A DNA stretch of 32,715 nucleotides from Treponema sp. GTDB taxonomy: Bacteria; Spirochaetota; Spirochaetia; Treponematales; Breznakiellaceae. The translations under genes and the position numbers were made by a program. Positions within the stretch are counted from its first letter, which is position 1. Every line of letters begins with the position of its first letter. Below are positions 8,294 to 15,679 of the stretch, in pieces. A model generated the notes under the pieces. The model did no database searches, was not told the origin of the DNA, and worked only from the letters and a program-made list of their open reading frames with translations. Location: assembly GCA_009780855.1 (NCBI GenBank), contig WQZG01000036.1, positions 1 to 32,715 of the forward strand, read 5' to 3'.

Positions 8294-9985
8294 ATGAAAA
8301 AAATGTTAATAATATTTTTTTTATTTCTGGCTGCGATCATCGGCGCACAGCAAAAATTCGCCCTGATCATCGGCAATGCTAATTATGCTGATTTTGGTAC
8401 ATTGCAAAATCCGGTAAACGACGCCAATGACATTACTGAAGTATTGCAGGGCCTGGGGTTTACTACGGAAAAAATTCTGGACGGTAACCTCCGTCAAATG
8501 GAATCTGCCGTAATCAGGTTCAAAAGTCAGCTTTCGGCCGCAGGAAGCCAGGCTTACGGTTTATTTTATTATGCAGGCCACGGCGTTCAGCTGGACGGGA
8601 TAAATTATCTGATTCCGGTTGATGCCAATATTCCGGACAGAAATTTTTTACGGGAACGCGCCCTTTCTGTACAAGTGATATTGGATATGCTGAACGAAGC
8701 CGGCAACATGCTGAATATGGTTATTCTGGATGCCTGCCGCGATTTTCCGGCTTCATGGGACCGCTCCGCAGACAGGGGGCTTGCGAGCGTCAATGCTCCG
8801 GCTGACAGCATCATAGTTTACGCGACCAGCGCCGGCAAGGTTGCCAGGGACGGTACAGGCCGCAACGGCCTTTTCACCACTTATTTGTTAAACAACCTTA
8901 AAACACCCGGTCTTGATGTAAAGGAAATTTTTAACAGAACAGGCGCCGATGTTGCAAACGCAAGCAACAGGGACCAAATTCCTGCTATTTACAGCCAGTT
9001 TTTTGGAAATGCCGTACTGTCGCCGGCTGCGCCGGCTGCTCCCCGCAATGTACGGACAGGGTATCCGGGAGCAGGAAGTGTAAATCTATACTGGGATAGT
9101 TCCGGTACCGGAATAAACTACAGGGTTTATTACAGTACCCACAATGATCCGGCTTCCGCAGTCTTAATAAGCAGCAATACAAGCGGAACTGTGATAAATA
9201 TAGGCGGATTAATTAACGATGTAAATTATTATTTTTGGATAACGGCAACCCAGAATGGATTCGAAAGTGAAAAATCGGCTGCAGTAGCTTTTATATTGCC
9301 GCCGATACCTGCTCCGGTACCGTCGTCTCCTGCAGAGCCGTCGTCTCCTGCAGAGCCGTCGTCTCCTGCAGAGCTGTCGTCTCCTGCTGCGCCGCCGGTT
9401 GCCGGGCCGCCGTCTCCTGCTGAACCATCATCCGCTGCGCCGCCAGTATTAACCCAGGAACCGGATCCCTCCAGATCAGCCAATCAATCATCTTACCTGC
9501 CGGCGCCTGTCAATTTTACAGGATCAAAAAAGAATACACATTTTAATACAATTGGTTTATCAATAGGCTCAACTTTCAATACTCCAATGGTAGTCCTTTC
9601 CGCGGATTTAACATGGGCGCCTTTAAATTATTTATTCTTTGAAGCCGGTCTGGATTGGGGTTTATTAAGTAAATATAAAAGCAAAGGTTATTATTCGCTT
9701 TTTCCGTATATCCATCTGAATTTATTCCTGCCGTTTCCAGGCAGCGGAGGAATATTCGCAGGTGTCGGCGGCGGATTTATGTATGCTGAATATACATATG
9801 AAACAGGTTCCGATGAATACATATACTTAACCGACGGAAAAGCGCATTATCAGACATTTACCAGCGATGCTGCAATAGGCATTAATCTTTTTGATAATTT
9901 AAATATTTCATATTCAATCAGAACCAATTTTACTGTTATCAATCATAAAGTATCTGTCGGATATACAATAAGAGCTGTTCAATGA
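8294..9985 (+). CDS. exported caspase-fold (peptidase C14) protein with FN3-like segment, Pro/Ser/Ala linker and C-terminal beta-barrel-like region
   Basis: 563 residues. A signal peptide covers about residues 1-18 (cleavage near IIGAQQ). The caspase-like domain (20-240) has the catalytic dyad: His96 in FYYAGHG and Cys148 in ILDACRD. An FN3-like segment follows (about 248-335), then a linker of SSPAEP-type repeats (343-390) encoded by an 18-nt minisatellite. The last ~150 residues (415-563) alternate hydrophobic and polar residues with many Gly and Tyr, like an outer-membrane beta-barrel domain. Bacterial metacaspase-like proteins usually cleave after Arg or Lys; cleavage specificity cannot be read here. 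The stop overlaps the next start as ATGA, so translation with the FGE-fold lipoprotein is probably coupled. An envelope or surface location is inferred. Confidence 0.88.
   Translation: MKKMLIIFFLFLAAIIGAQQKFALIIGNANYADFGTLQNPVNDANDITEVLQGLGFTTEKILDGNLRQMESAVIRFKSQLSAAGSQAYGLFYYAGHGVQLDGINYLIPVDANIPDRNFLRERALSVQVILDMLNEAGNMLNMVILDACRDFPASWDRSADRGLASVNAPADSIIVYATSAGKVARDGTGRNGLFTTYLLNNLKTPGLDVKEIFNRTGADVANASNRDQIPAIYSQFFGNAVLSPAAPAAPRNVRTGYPGAGSVNLYWDSSGTGINYRVYYSTHNDPASAVLISSNTSGTVINIGGLINDVNYYFWITATQNGFESEKSAAVAFILPPIPAPVPSSPAEPSSPAEPSSPAELSSPAAPPVAGPPSPAEPSSAAPPVLTQEPDPSRSANQSSYLPAPVNFTGSKKNTHFNTIGLSIGSTFNTPMVVLSADLTWAPLNYLFFEAGLDWGLLSKYKSKGYYSLFPYIHLNLFLPFPGSGGIFAGVGGGFMYAEYTYETGSDEYIYLTDGKAHYQTFTSDAAIGINLFDNLNISYSIRTNFTVINHKVSVGYTIRAVQ
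9320..9391 (+). repeat. 18-nt in-frame minisatellite in the caspase-fold gene
   Basis: Four tandem 18-nt units: three identical (CCGTCGTCTCCTGCAGAG at 9320, 9338 and 9356) and a fourth with 3 changes (9374-9391). Each encodes six residues of the Pro/Ser/Ala/Glu linker. Related degenerate units continue to about 9440. Identical copies suggest recent slippage and possible length variation without a frameshift. Confidence 0.9.
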
Positions 9986-10914
9986 AAAAATTACACTCCA
10001 TTTATCCATTAATAATATTATTAATTTTAATCCAGCTGATGTCCTGTGCATTCGAAGACGATTTTATGAATGACTTAAAAAATAAATCGGTTCTCGCAGG
10101 AATTGCCCACCGAATGATATGGATACCAGGCGGTACATTTGACATGGGCCGCAACCTGCCGTCAAGCGGCGGATTTGATCAACTGCCAATTACTACCGTA
10201 ACAATGACCGGTTTTAATATCAGCAGTTATGAATTAACACAGGAACAATATAATCATGTAATGGGGATTAATCCAGGTTCAAATAAAAGTTCGGCGGACG
10301 GAAATTCAGGGAATCTGCCCGTAGAAAATGTAAGCTGGTATGATGCTGTCGCATTCTGTAATAAATTAAGCGTGATGGCAAATCTTACTCCTGCATACCG
10401 TATTCCCGCATTTAACAGCACAGATCCCCTGTTATGGGGTTCTGTTCCGGCAGACAATAATTCGATTTGGAATAAAATAGAAATTGTCCCGGGTTCAGAC
10501 GGTTACCGTTTGCCTACTGAAGCTCAGTGGGAATACGCGGCAAAAGGCGGCAACAATTCGCCCGGGAACTATACCTATGCCGGCAGTAATAACGCAGATA
10601 TAGTCGCCTGGTACAATCCCAACAGCGCAGGCATTACCCATGAAGTTGGAAAAAAATCATCCAACAGCCTTGGGCTTTTTGATATGAGCGGAAATGTACG
10701 TGAATGGTGCTGGGACTGGTATGGACCATATCCCGGCGGCAATGTCTCAAATCCCACTGGTTACAATCCCGCAGACTCAGAATCTATAATCCAGCGTGTG
10801 GTTCGCGGAGGATCTTTTACCGATACATCTTCCAATACCCGCTCTGTTTACCGGTATGACAGCGAACCATACATACGGAGTAACAATACAGGCTTTCGCA
10901 TTCTACGCCCATGA
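9982..10914 (+). CDS. FGE/SUMF1-fold lipoprotein without the catalytic cysteine pair
   Basis: 310 residues. The signal ends in a lipobox-like IQLMSC (Cys22). Residues 44-310 form a formylglycine-generating-enzyme/EgtB/PvdO (C-type-lectin-like) domain: MIWIPGGTFDMG, PVENVSWYDAVAFCNKLS, YRLPTEAQWEYAA, DMSGNVREWCWDWYG, RVVRGGSF and the terminal GFRILRP. True FGEs carry two reactive Cys shortly after the GGSF block. Here that stretch (GGSFTDTSSNTRSVYRYDSE) has none, so formylglycine synthesis is unlikely and ligand or substrate binding is more plausible. The start overlaps the caspase-fold stop as ATGA. A protein partnership is inferred from coupling and shared export. Confidence 0.88.
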   Translation: MKKLHSIYPLIILLILIQLMSCAFEDDFMNDLKNKSVLAGIAHRMIWIPGGTFDMGRNLPSSGGFDQLPITTVTMTGFNISSYELTQEQYNHVMGINPGSNKSSADGNSGNLPVENVSWYDAVAFCNKLSVMANLTPAYRIPAFNSTDPLLWGSVPADNNSIWNKIEIVPGSDGYRLPTEAQWEYAAKGGNNSPGNYTYAGSNNADIVAWYNPNSAGITHEVGKKSSNSLGLFDMSGNVREWCWDWYGPYPGGNVSNPTGYNPADSESIIQRVVRGGSFTDTSSNTRSVYRYDSEPYIRSNNTGFRILRP

Positions 10915-10943
10915 TATAAATTAATACGGGGAATCGTTAATAT

Positions 10944-11594
10944 ATGACTATGAAACGCAAAGGCATAATATTTGATCTTGACGGCACATTGATAGACACT
11001 CTGGGAGACATCGCGGCCAGCATGAACAAGGCTCTTGAAAAAAACGGATTCGCGGCCCTACAGACAGAAGCTTACCGGGAAAAAGTAGGATGGGGTATCC
11101 GCCGTCTGGCCGCTCTCTGTCTGCCGCAGGATAAAATTAATTTTGCAGACAAGGTCGCCGATGATGCCGTGACCTTTTATTCGGCATTTCCGCTGGTTTA
11201 TACCAAACCTTATCCCGGAATAACCGAACTGATATCGCAGGTTAAGCAAAAAAAAATCCGTACAGCCGTGCTGACAAACAAACCGGATCAAACCGCTCAG
11301 GCAGTAGTTAACGGCCTTTTTCCGGTTGGTTCATTTGATTTTATCAGAGGCGAAATCTTCGGTAAACCGCGCAAACCGGATCCGTCCTGTGTATGGGAAC
11401 TTCTGGTTGATATGGATTTACAACCTGCGGAAGTTATCTTTGCAGGAGACTCGGAAGTCGATATTGAAACAGCGGTAACTTCCGGCTGTTTCCCGCTGGG
11501 CGTAAGCTGGGGTTACCGTTCAAGAGATATTATATTAAACGCAGGCGCAAGACGCATCATTGATAAACCAGAAGAACTGCTGGAGTTATTATGA
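10944..11594 (+). CDS. gph: phosphoglycolate phosphatase (HAD superfamily)
   Basis: A 216-residue HAD hydrolase with motif I FDLDGTLID (nucleophile Asp11, acid Asp13), a helical cap, motif II in VLTNK, and motifs III/IV in KPDPS and FAGDSEVDIETA. It matches the Gph branch, which removes phosphate from 2-phosphoglycolate; other small phosphate esters remain possible. GGGGA lies about 9 nt before the ATG at 10944; a second ATG two codons later is an alternative start. It lies 29 nt after the FGE-fold gene and overlaps trpR by 4 nt (ATGA). Confidence 0.85.
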   Translation: MTMKRKGIIFDLDGTLIDTLGDIAASMNKALEKNGFAALQTEAYREKVGWGIRRLAALCLPQDKINFADKVADDAVTFYSAFPLVYTKPYPGITELISQVKQKKIRTAVLTNKPDQTAQAVVNGLFPVGSFDFIRGEIFGKPRKPDPSCVWELLVDMDLQPAEVIFAGDSEVDIETAVTSGCFPLGVSWGYRSRDIILNAGARRIIDKPEELLELL

Positions 11595-11887
11595 AAAAAG
11601 ATGATCCGCGTGTGGAAGAAAACCTGGACGAACTGTCGGCAGCACTGGCAAACACAAGGGACGCAGCTTTAATAAAAAAATTCCTGCGCCGTCTTTTAAC
11701 TCCTGCCGAAGCCGCCGACATCGCCGCCAGGTGGGCCCTGGTCAAAGCTCTGGAACAAAAAATCCCGCAGCGCAGGATCGCGGAAATCCTGGGGCTTTCC
11801 TTATGCAAAATTACTCGGGGTTCCCGCGAGATGAAGAACCCGGACCAGGCTTTTAAAAAAATGCTCGCTGCAGCGGGAAAAAGTTAA
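11591..11887 (+). CDS. trpR: Trp operon repressor-like protein
   Basis: A 98-residue all-helical protein. The block LTPAEAADIAARWALVKAL followed by IPQRRIAEILGLSLCKITRG aligns with the TrpR helix-turn-helix; the ITRGS sequence is diagnostic for TrpR against the related YerC/YecD family (TISR). Known TrpR binds tryptophan and represses trp genes. No tryptophan gene is in the window, so its target lies elsewhere or the effector differs. GGAG is 6 nt before the ATG, inside gph, and the ATGA overlap implies translational coupling. It is the last gene of the plus-strand run beginning at 8294. Confidence 0.85.
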   Translation: MKKDDPRVEENLDELSAALANTRDAALIKKFLRRLLTPAEAADIAARWALVKALEQKIPQRRIAEILGLSLCKITRGSREMKNPDQAFKKMLAAAGKS

Positions 11888-11904
11888 AAAAAAATTTACC
11901 GCGA

Positions 11905-12240
11905 AGAATTAACCACGAATCGTACCAAAGGTACGTTCACGAACATGCACGAACATACACGAATAAATAAGCTCTCACAGAGCTCGCAAAGGCACAGGGA
12001 CGCACGGAGAAAAAAATAATTAATAAAAATTAAAAAAGATAGAATGCGCCGAATAGCGCAATTTTATTAATAACTTTATGCGCCAAAGAGCGCATATTTA
12101 CTTTTCTCATTTCTCTTTTCTCATTTCTCTTTTCTCTTTTATCTTTACTCCGTGTCCTCAGTGTACTCGCGAACCAAAGGTTCGATGCCTCCGTGAGATC
12201 CTCTGCTAAAAAAAATTTATTCATGTACTTTTATGAGGTT
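11905..12240. repeat. non-coding intergenic repeat with five short hairpins
   Basis: This fills the 382-nt gap between trpR and the hydratase. It consists of degenerate ACGAA, CACAGAG and CACGGAG words on the left and their complements (CTCCGTG, CTCAGTG) on the right, so the whole has a loose inverted-repeat form. Perfect small hairpins are embedded: CGTACC-AAA-GGTACG (11921-11935), AGCTCT-CAC-AGAGCT (11970-11984), TGCGC-cgaata-GCGCA (12045-12060), TATGCGC-caaaga-GCGCATA (12077-12096) and CGAACC-AAA-GGTTCG (12170-12184). A TTTTCTCATTTCTC-like pyrimidine run lies at 12100-12145. I see no gene here. Confidence 0.75.
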
Positions 12241-12269
12241 CGCCGTAAATTCTTTTAAACTTTCTTCAG

Positions 12270-14636
12270 TTAATTTTTTAAAGCAAGCTTGTTCAGATTA
12301 ATCAGACTGCCTGCCAAAATCAGCTCGCGTTCGCTGTCATTTAGTTCAGGTACTTTAAGCGCTAACTCCTGAACACTGCCGCCGCTGACAACATAAGCGG
12401 TCAGATCCGGAGAACTGTTTTTAACAGCAGCAGCTATATTCGGTATATAAATATAGTCTCCATTTTTAAAAGACGGCTCCCCAATTATAAACGGTAATAT
12501 TCCCCAGTTAATTAAATTGGACCGGTAGCGCTTGGTCGCGTATTCACGGGCGAAGTTGGCGCCGCCGCCCAAAACCCTCTGGCAGCTTGCGGCCTGCTCG
12601 CGGGCGCTTCCGTCCCCGGGCTTGTTCGCAAAAATCGCCGATGCAAATTGAAGATCAGCTGCGTTGAATCCGGGAATTTTCCTTAGAACATCAAACACAG
12701 CCGCAAGTTCCGGCAGCGTTTTTACCGCAGCATTAATTCCAGCATCTTTTGGAACAGTGTCTTTCGCAGCGGAATTTTTCGCACTGTTGTTCAGGGCCGC
12801 CGCCGCGTCGCGCACAGCTTTAGCTTTGCCTACATAAGCCGGATCTTTGCGCGATAAAGTATATTCGGCAAGGCCCAATGGATTGGATCTGTAGGAAGAT
12901 GTCTCGCCGGAAGGTATGAGTTCGTCAGTTGTGGTAACAGGATCGGTGATATACGAAACAATTTTTAAAAGCAGGTTGTTTCCAAGATTGTCCATATTCG
13001 GCCAGTCAACGATATTGGGACCGTAACGAATTTCAGCATTGACATCAGGTTTGCCTGTTCCGTTGTAGACCCTGGTAAGATAAGGGGAAAGTTCAAAATG
13101 ATAGGGGAAACTGTAATTTTTAAGTCCAAGGGATTGCGCCGAACAGAGAAAGCCGCCGTTTAGGGCAGTGGCCGCAATGCTGCGGGCGTCCATCAGACAG
13201 ACCGAAGATATCTGGCCCTTGCCGGGATTAGAGCCTTCGCGGTTCGGGAAGTTGCGGGTTGTGTGCCGGATCGACAGACCGTTATTGGCCGGTACATCAC
13301 CCGCTCCAAAACAGGGTCCGCAGAACGCGGAACGTATAATTACACCCTGGGCCATAAGCGAAGCAATAGCGCCGTTCTCCGCAAGCTCCAAAAAAATTGG
13401 CTGGCTGCCGGGATAAATCGAAAGGCCAAATCCTTCGTTTCCCTTTGCGCCGCCGCTGCTGTGCCCGGCCAGTATGGTATTGGCCATCATGCAGTTCTCG
13501 AATGTTCCGCCCGCACAGCCGGCGATCACACCCTGGTCCACGCGTACTTTATTTTTATCAGTTATGTTGTCTGTCAAATGCAGCTTAATATCCGGACTTT
13601 CTATTAGTTCGGCAGCGTCTTTTTCAATCTGCCTTAAGATGTCGCCGGGATTTTCCAGGAAGGCGTCTATTTCAAAAACATTGCTGGGATGGAAAGGCAG
13701 GGCGATCATTGGTTTAATTTGTGAAAGATCCACATGGATCAGGCCATCATAATATGCCAGAGCGGCCGGGGCAATTTTTTTGTATTCGGTTTCGCGGTAG
13801 TGGGTTTCAAGATATTGCCGGACTGTTTCGTCGGTTTCCCAGATCGAAGACCAGCAGGCTGTCTCTGTCGTCATAATATCTATACCGGCACGGTAATCTG
13901 CGCTGAGCGATGAGATTCCGTCGCCGACAAATTCCATTACTGCGTTTTTAACAAATCCGTTTTTGTAAACTTCCCCGATTACAGCAAGCGCCACATCCTG
14001 CGGACCGACTCCCGGACCGGGTTTGCCTGTAAGATAAACAGCTATGATCCGCGGCCACGGCGCATCGTAACTCTGGCCAAGCACCTGCTTTACAAGTTCT
14101 CCTCCGCCCTCGCCCACTCCCATTGTTCCGAGTGTACCGTAACGGGTATGGCTGTCGCTTCCAAGGATCATTTTCCCCGGCGATGCCATGGTTTCGCGGA
14201 CATATGAATGGATTACTGCAAGATGAGCCGGAACAAAAATTCCGCCGTAACGTTTCGCCGCGGAAAGTCCAAACAGATGATCATCTTCATTAATGGTTCC
14301 GCCCACAGCGCAAAGTGAATTATGGCAATTGGTCAGCGCATAGGGCACCGGAAATTTTTCAAGGCCGCTTGCCTTTGCCGTCTGAATAATATTTACATAG
14401 GTTATATCATGGGACGCGAGAGCGTCAAATTTAATATGCAATTCAGAAGGAATAGTATCCGGCTGTCCGCAGTGGGCCAAAAGAATTTGGGAAGCCATGG
14501 TTCCCCTGCGGGCCTGTTCGGCCGTATTGCCGCCTGCACCCGCAATGCTTTGAACAAGTTTTTGGTTGTCCGGAATATCCTCGATAATCTCCCGGCCGTT
14601 GCGGAGATAAACAGATGTCTTGTTAATTTTAATCAT
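12270..14636 (-). CDS. aconitase-superfamily hydratase (YbhJ-like)
   Basis: 788 residues, in the aconitase/isopropylmalate-isomerase superfamily with all four domains in one chain. The three expected [4Fe-4S] ligands are visible: Cys374 (VIAGCAGGT), Cys439 and Cys442 (CGPC). SDSHTRYG (160-167) is the substrate-side motif, and the C-terminal swivel domain carries GGGANFAREYATKRYRSNLI. An Ala/Asn/Lys-rich linker (about 615-650) joins the core to the swivel domain. The overall pattern is closest to E. coli YbhJ-type putative hydratases rather than AcnA, AcnB or LeuC; the substrate is unknown. GGGG is 7 nt before the ATG. Transcribed divergently from mgtC. Confidence 0.82.
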   Translation of the reverse strand: MIKINKTSVYLRNGREIIEDIPDNQKLVQSIAGAGGNTAEQARRGTMASQILLAHCGQPDTIPSELHIKFDALASHDITYVNIIQTAKASGLEKFPVPYALTNCHNSLCAVGGTINEDDHLFGLSAAKRYGGIFVPAHLAVIHSYVRETMASPGKMILGSDSHTRYGTLGTMGVGEGGGELVKQVLGQSYDAPWPRIIAVYLTGKPGPGVGPQDVALAVIGEVYKNGFVKNAVMEFVGDGISSLSADYRAGIDIMTTETACWSSIWETDETVRQYLETHYRETEYKKIAPAALAYYDGLIHVDLSQIKPMIALPFHPSNVFEIDAFLENPGDILRQIEKDAAELIESPDIKLHLTDNITDKNKVRVDQGVIAGCAGGTFENCMMANTILAGHSSGGAKGNEGFGLSIYPGSQPIFLELAENGAIASLMAQGVIIRSAFCGPCFGAGDVPANNGLSIRHTTRNFPNREGSNPGKGQISSVCLMDARSIAATALNGGFLCSAQSLGLKNYSFPYHFELSPYLTRVYNGTGKPDVNAEIRYGPNIVDWPNMDNLGNNLLLKIVSYITDPVTTTDELIPSGETSSYRSNPLGLAEYTLSRKDPAYVGKAKAVRDAAAALNNSAKNSAAKDTVPKDAGINAAVKTLPELAAVFDVLRKIPGFNAADLQFASAIFANKPGDGSAREQAASCQRVLGGGANFAREYATKRYRSNLINWGILPFIIGEPSFKNGDYIYIPNIAAAVKNSSPDLTAYVVSGGSVQELALKVPELNDSERELILAGSLINLNKLALKN

Positions 14637-14683
14637 TCAGCTGCCCCTTTATTATTTCTATCCTACTATTGACTTTAAAAAAA

Positions 14684-14692
14684 TGCTATAAT
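14684..14692 (+). promoter_or_regulatory. extended -10 promoter of mgtC
   Basis: TGC-TATAAT is a perfect extended -10. The TTGACT at 14669-14674 is only 12 nt away, too close for a normal -35, so the extended -10 probably dominates. Transcription would start near 14699, about 7 nt before the ATG, giving a very short leader with no Shine-Dalgarno sequence. Confidence 0.55.
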
Positions 14693-14705
14693 ATACAGAA
14701 GTGTC

Positions 14706-15386
14706 ATGAGCAATCATATTACCGAATTTGATATGATAATACGTCTCGGCCTGGGCTTTATGGCAGGCGCCATTCTTGGATTTGAACGATCCAGCAGACA
14801 TCAGGTCGCCGGACTCCGCACACATATATTGATTTCACTCGGAGCGACCCTCCTCATGCTGCTGTCAATCTGGATTCCCCAGCAGTTTTTTGATTTTAAA
14901 AGCGGCGACCCGGGGCGTATCGCAGCGCAGGTTGTCTCCGGAATTGGTTTCCTGGGAGCAGGCGCAATTATTCGGCTTGGCAACAACATCCGCGGACTGA
15001 CGACCGCGGCATCGCTCTGGTTTGTAGCGGCTGTCGGCATGGCAGTCGGCGCGGGATTATTCTTTGCGGCGGCCATTGCGGAAGCTGTAGGCTTGTTTAC
15101 TCTTCTGGTACTGGGCAAATTTGAACGGAAAATATTTCCTTCCGAAAGGCTGCAGATCCTGGAAGTCACCTATAATAAAAGTATCCCGGATACACATCAG
15201 GTAATGGAAATACTGAAAGTTTCCAAAATACGAATCCAGTCGGTCAGCATTATAAGCGGTTCCAAATCAAAAGGCTCAAGACTTATTCTGATGGCAGGAA
15301 TTCCAGAAAGTCTGGATATTGCCCAGATATCCCAGGATATAAAAACCGCGGAAGGCGTGATCAAGGTAGCGATTAAAGAAAAGTAA
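14706..15386 (+). CDS. mgtC: MgtC/SapB-family membrane protein
   Basis: 226 residues. About five hydrophobic segments fill the first ~140 residues, including the family blocks LGFERSSRHQVAGLRTHILISLGA and QVVSGIGFLGAGAI, then AAVGMAVGAGLFFAA. A soluble ACT-like tail of about 85 residues follows (LQILEVTYNKSIPDTH onward). MgtC proteins are inner-membrane proteins linked to growth in low magnesium and, in pathogens, to inhibition of F-type ATP synthase; the role in this organism is not known. It is a single-gene unit, divergent from the hydratase and convergent with the DAGK-like gene. A structured element lies 49 nt after its stop. Confidence 0.9.
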   Translation: MSNHITEFDMIIRLGLGFMAGAILGFERSSRHQVAGLRTHILISLGATLLMLLSIWIPQQFFDFKSGDPGRIAAQVVSGIGFLGAGAIIRLGNNIRGLTTAASLWFVAAVGMAVGAGLFFAAAIAEAVGLFTLLVLGKFERKIFPSERLQILEVTYNKSIPDTHQVMEILKVSKIRIQSVSIISGSKSKGSRLILMAGIPESLDIAQISQDIKTAEGVIKVAIKEK

Positions 15387-15410
15387 TTTTTTAAAACAAT
15401 AATGAATAAA

Positions 15411-15430
15411 AATTTATACCAGTATAAATT
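15411..15430. promoter_or_regulatory. 20-nt near-perfect palindrome downstream of mgtC
   Basis: AATTTATAC-CA-GTATAAATT has 9-bp arms and a 2-nt centre, 24 nt after the mgtC stop and just before the structured element at 15436. GTATAAATT recurs as a direct repeat at 15511-15519, beyond that element. It could be an operator, part of a terminator, or the remains of an insertion site. Confidence 0.4.
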
Positions 15431-15435
15431 AGTAC

Positions 15436-15495
15436 GGGGTCCTGGCCGAGGCCAATAACGCCATGCACGCATGGCATTCTTGCCTCAGCCACCCC
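15436..15495 (+). repeat. structured 3' element, copy 1 (sense to mgtC)
   Basis: A 60-nt nested hairpin: outer stem GGGGT/ACCCC, then GGC/GCC and GAGGC/GCCTC, and an apical hairpin GCCATGC/GCATGGC (15460-15475). It is followed by an AT-rich stretch (ATATAATTATTTT). The other copy (15592-15654, opposite strand) shares the GGGGTCCTGGC start and the GCCACCCCATA end but differs in the inner stems in a pairing-preserving way. A terminator or REP-like element is the likely nature. Confidence 0.7.
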
Positions 15496-15591
15496 ATATA
15501 ATTATTTTGGGTATAAATTTTTGTATATTATGTTTATGTCATAAATTTATAAAAGTCAAAAACAGAAATAAAGGCCAAAAAAAGTACTTAT

Positions 15592-15654
15592 GGGGTGGCG
15601 GTGGCAAGGGCAGCATGCTGAAAGCATGATGTACTTGGCCACCGCCAGGACCCC
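15592..15654 (-). repeat. structured 3' element, copy 2 (sense to the DAGK-like gene)
   Basis: 63 nt, read on the minus strand: outer stem GGGGT/ACCCC, a perfect 9-bp stem GGCGGTGGC/GCCACCGCC, and an apical hairpin CATGCT-ttc-AGCATG. It begins 25 nt after the stop of the DAGK-like gene, and on that strand a run of seven T follows 8 nt beyond it, as expected for an intrinsic terminator. It is an inverted copy of the element at 15436-15495. The AT-rich 96 nt between the two copies hold no gene that I can see. Confidence 0.7.
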
Positions 15655-15679
15655 TTAAAAATTTATTATGGCCATTATT

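Noticed and set aside
9229-9483. Gly/Asp-rich open frame on the minus strand opposite the caspase linker
   Set aside because: It is the antisense of the 18-nt repeat; the plus-strand frame has clear domains on both sides.
10800-10914. C-terminus of the FGE-fold lipoprotein as a variable region of a diversity-generating retroelement
   Set aside because: FGE-fold proteins such as treponemal TvpA can be retroelement targets, and the end (NNTGFRILRP) looks similar, but I see no reverse transcriptase, no template repeat and no second copy of this stretch in the window.
12030-12224. 64-codon minus-strand open frame in the repeat region
   Set aside because: It is read entirely from the hairpin repeat and a pyrimidine-rich run, has a low-complexity Lys/Arg/Glu product, no ribosome binding site and no recognisable domain.
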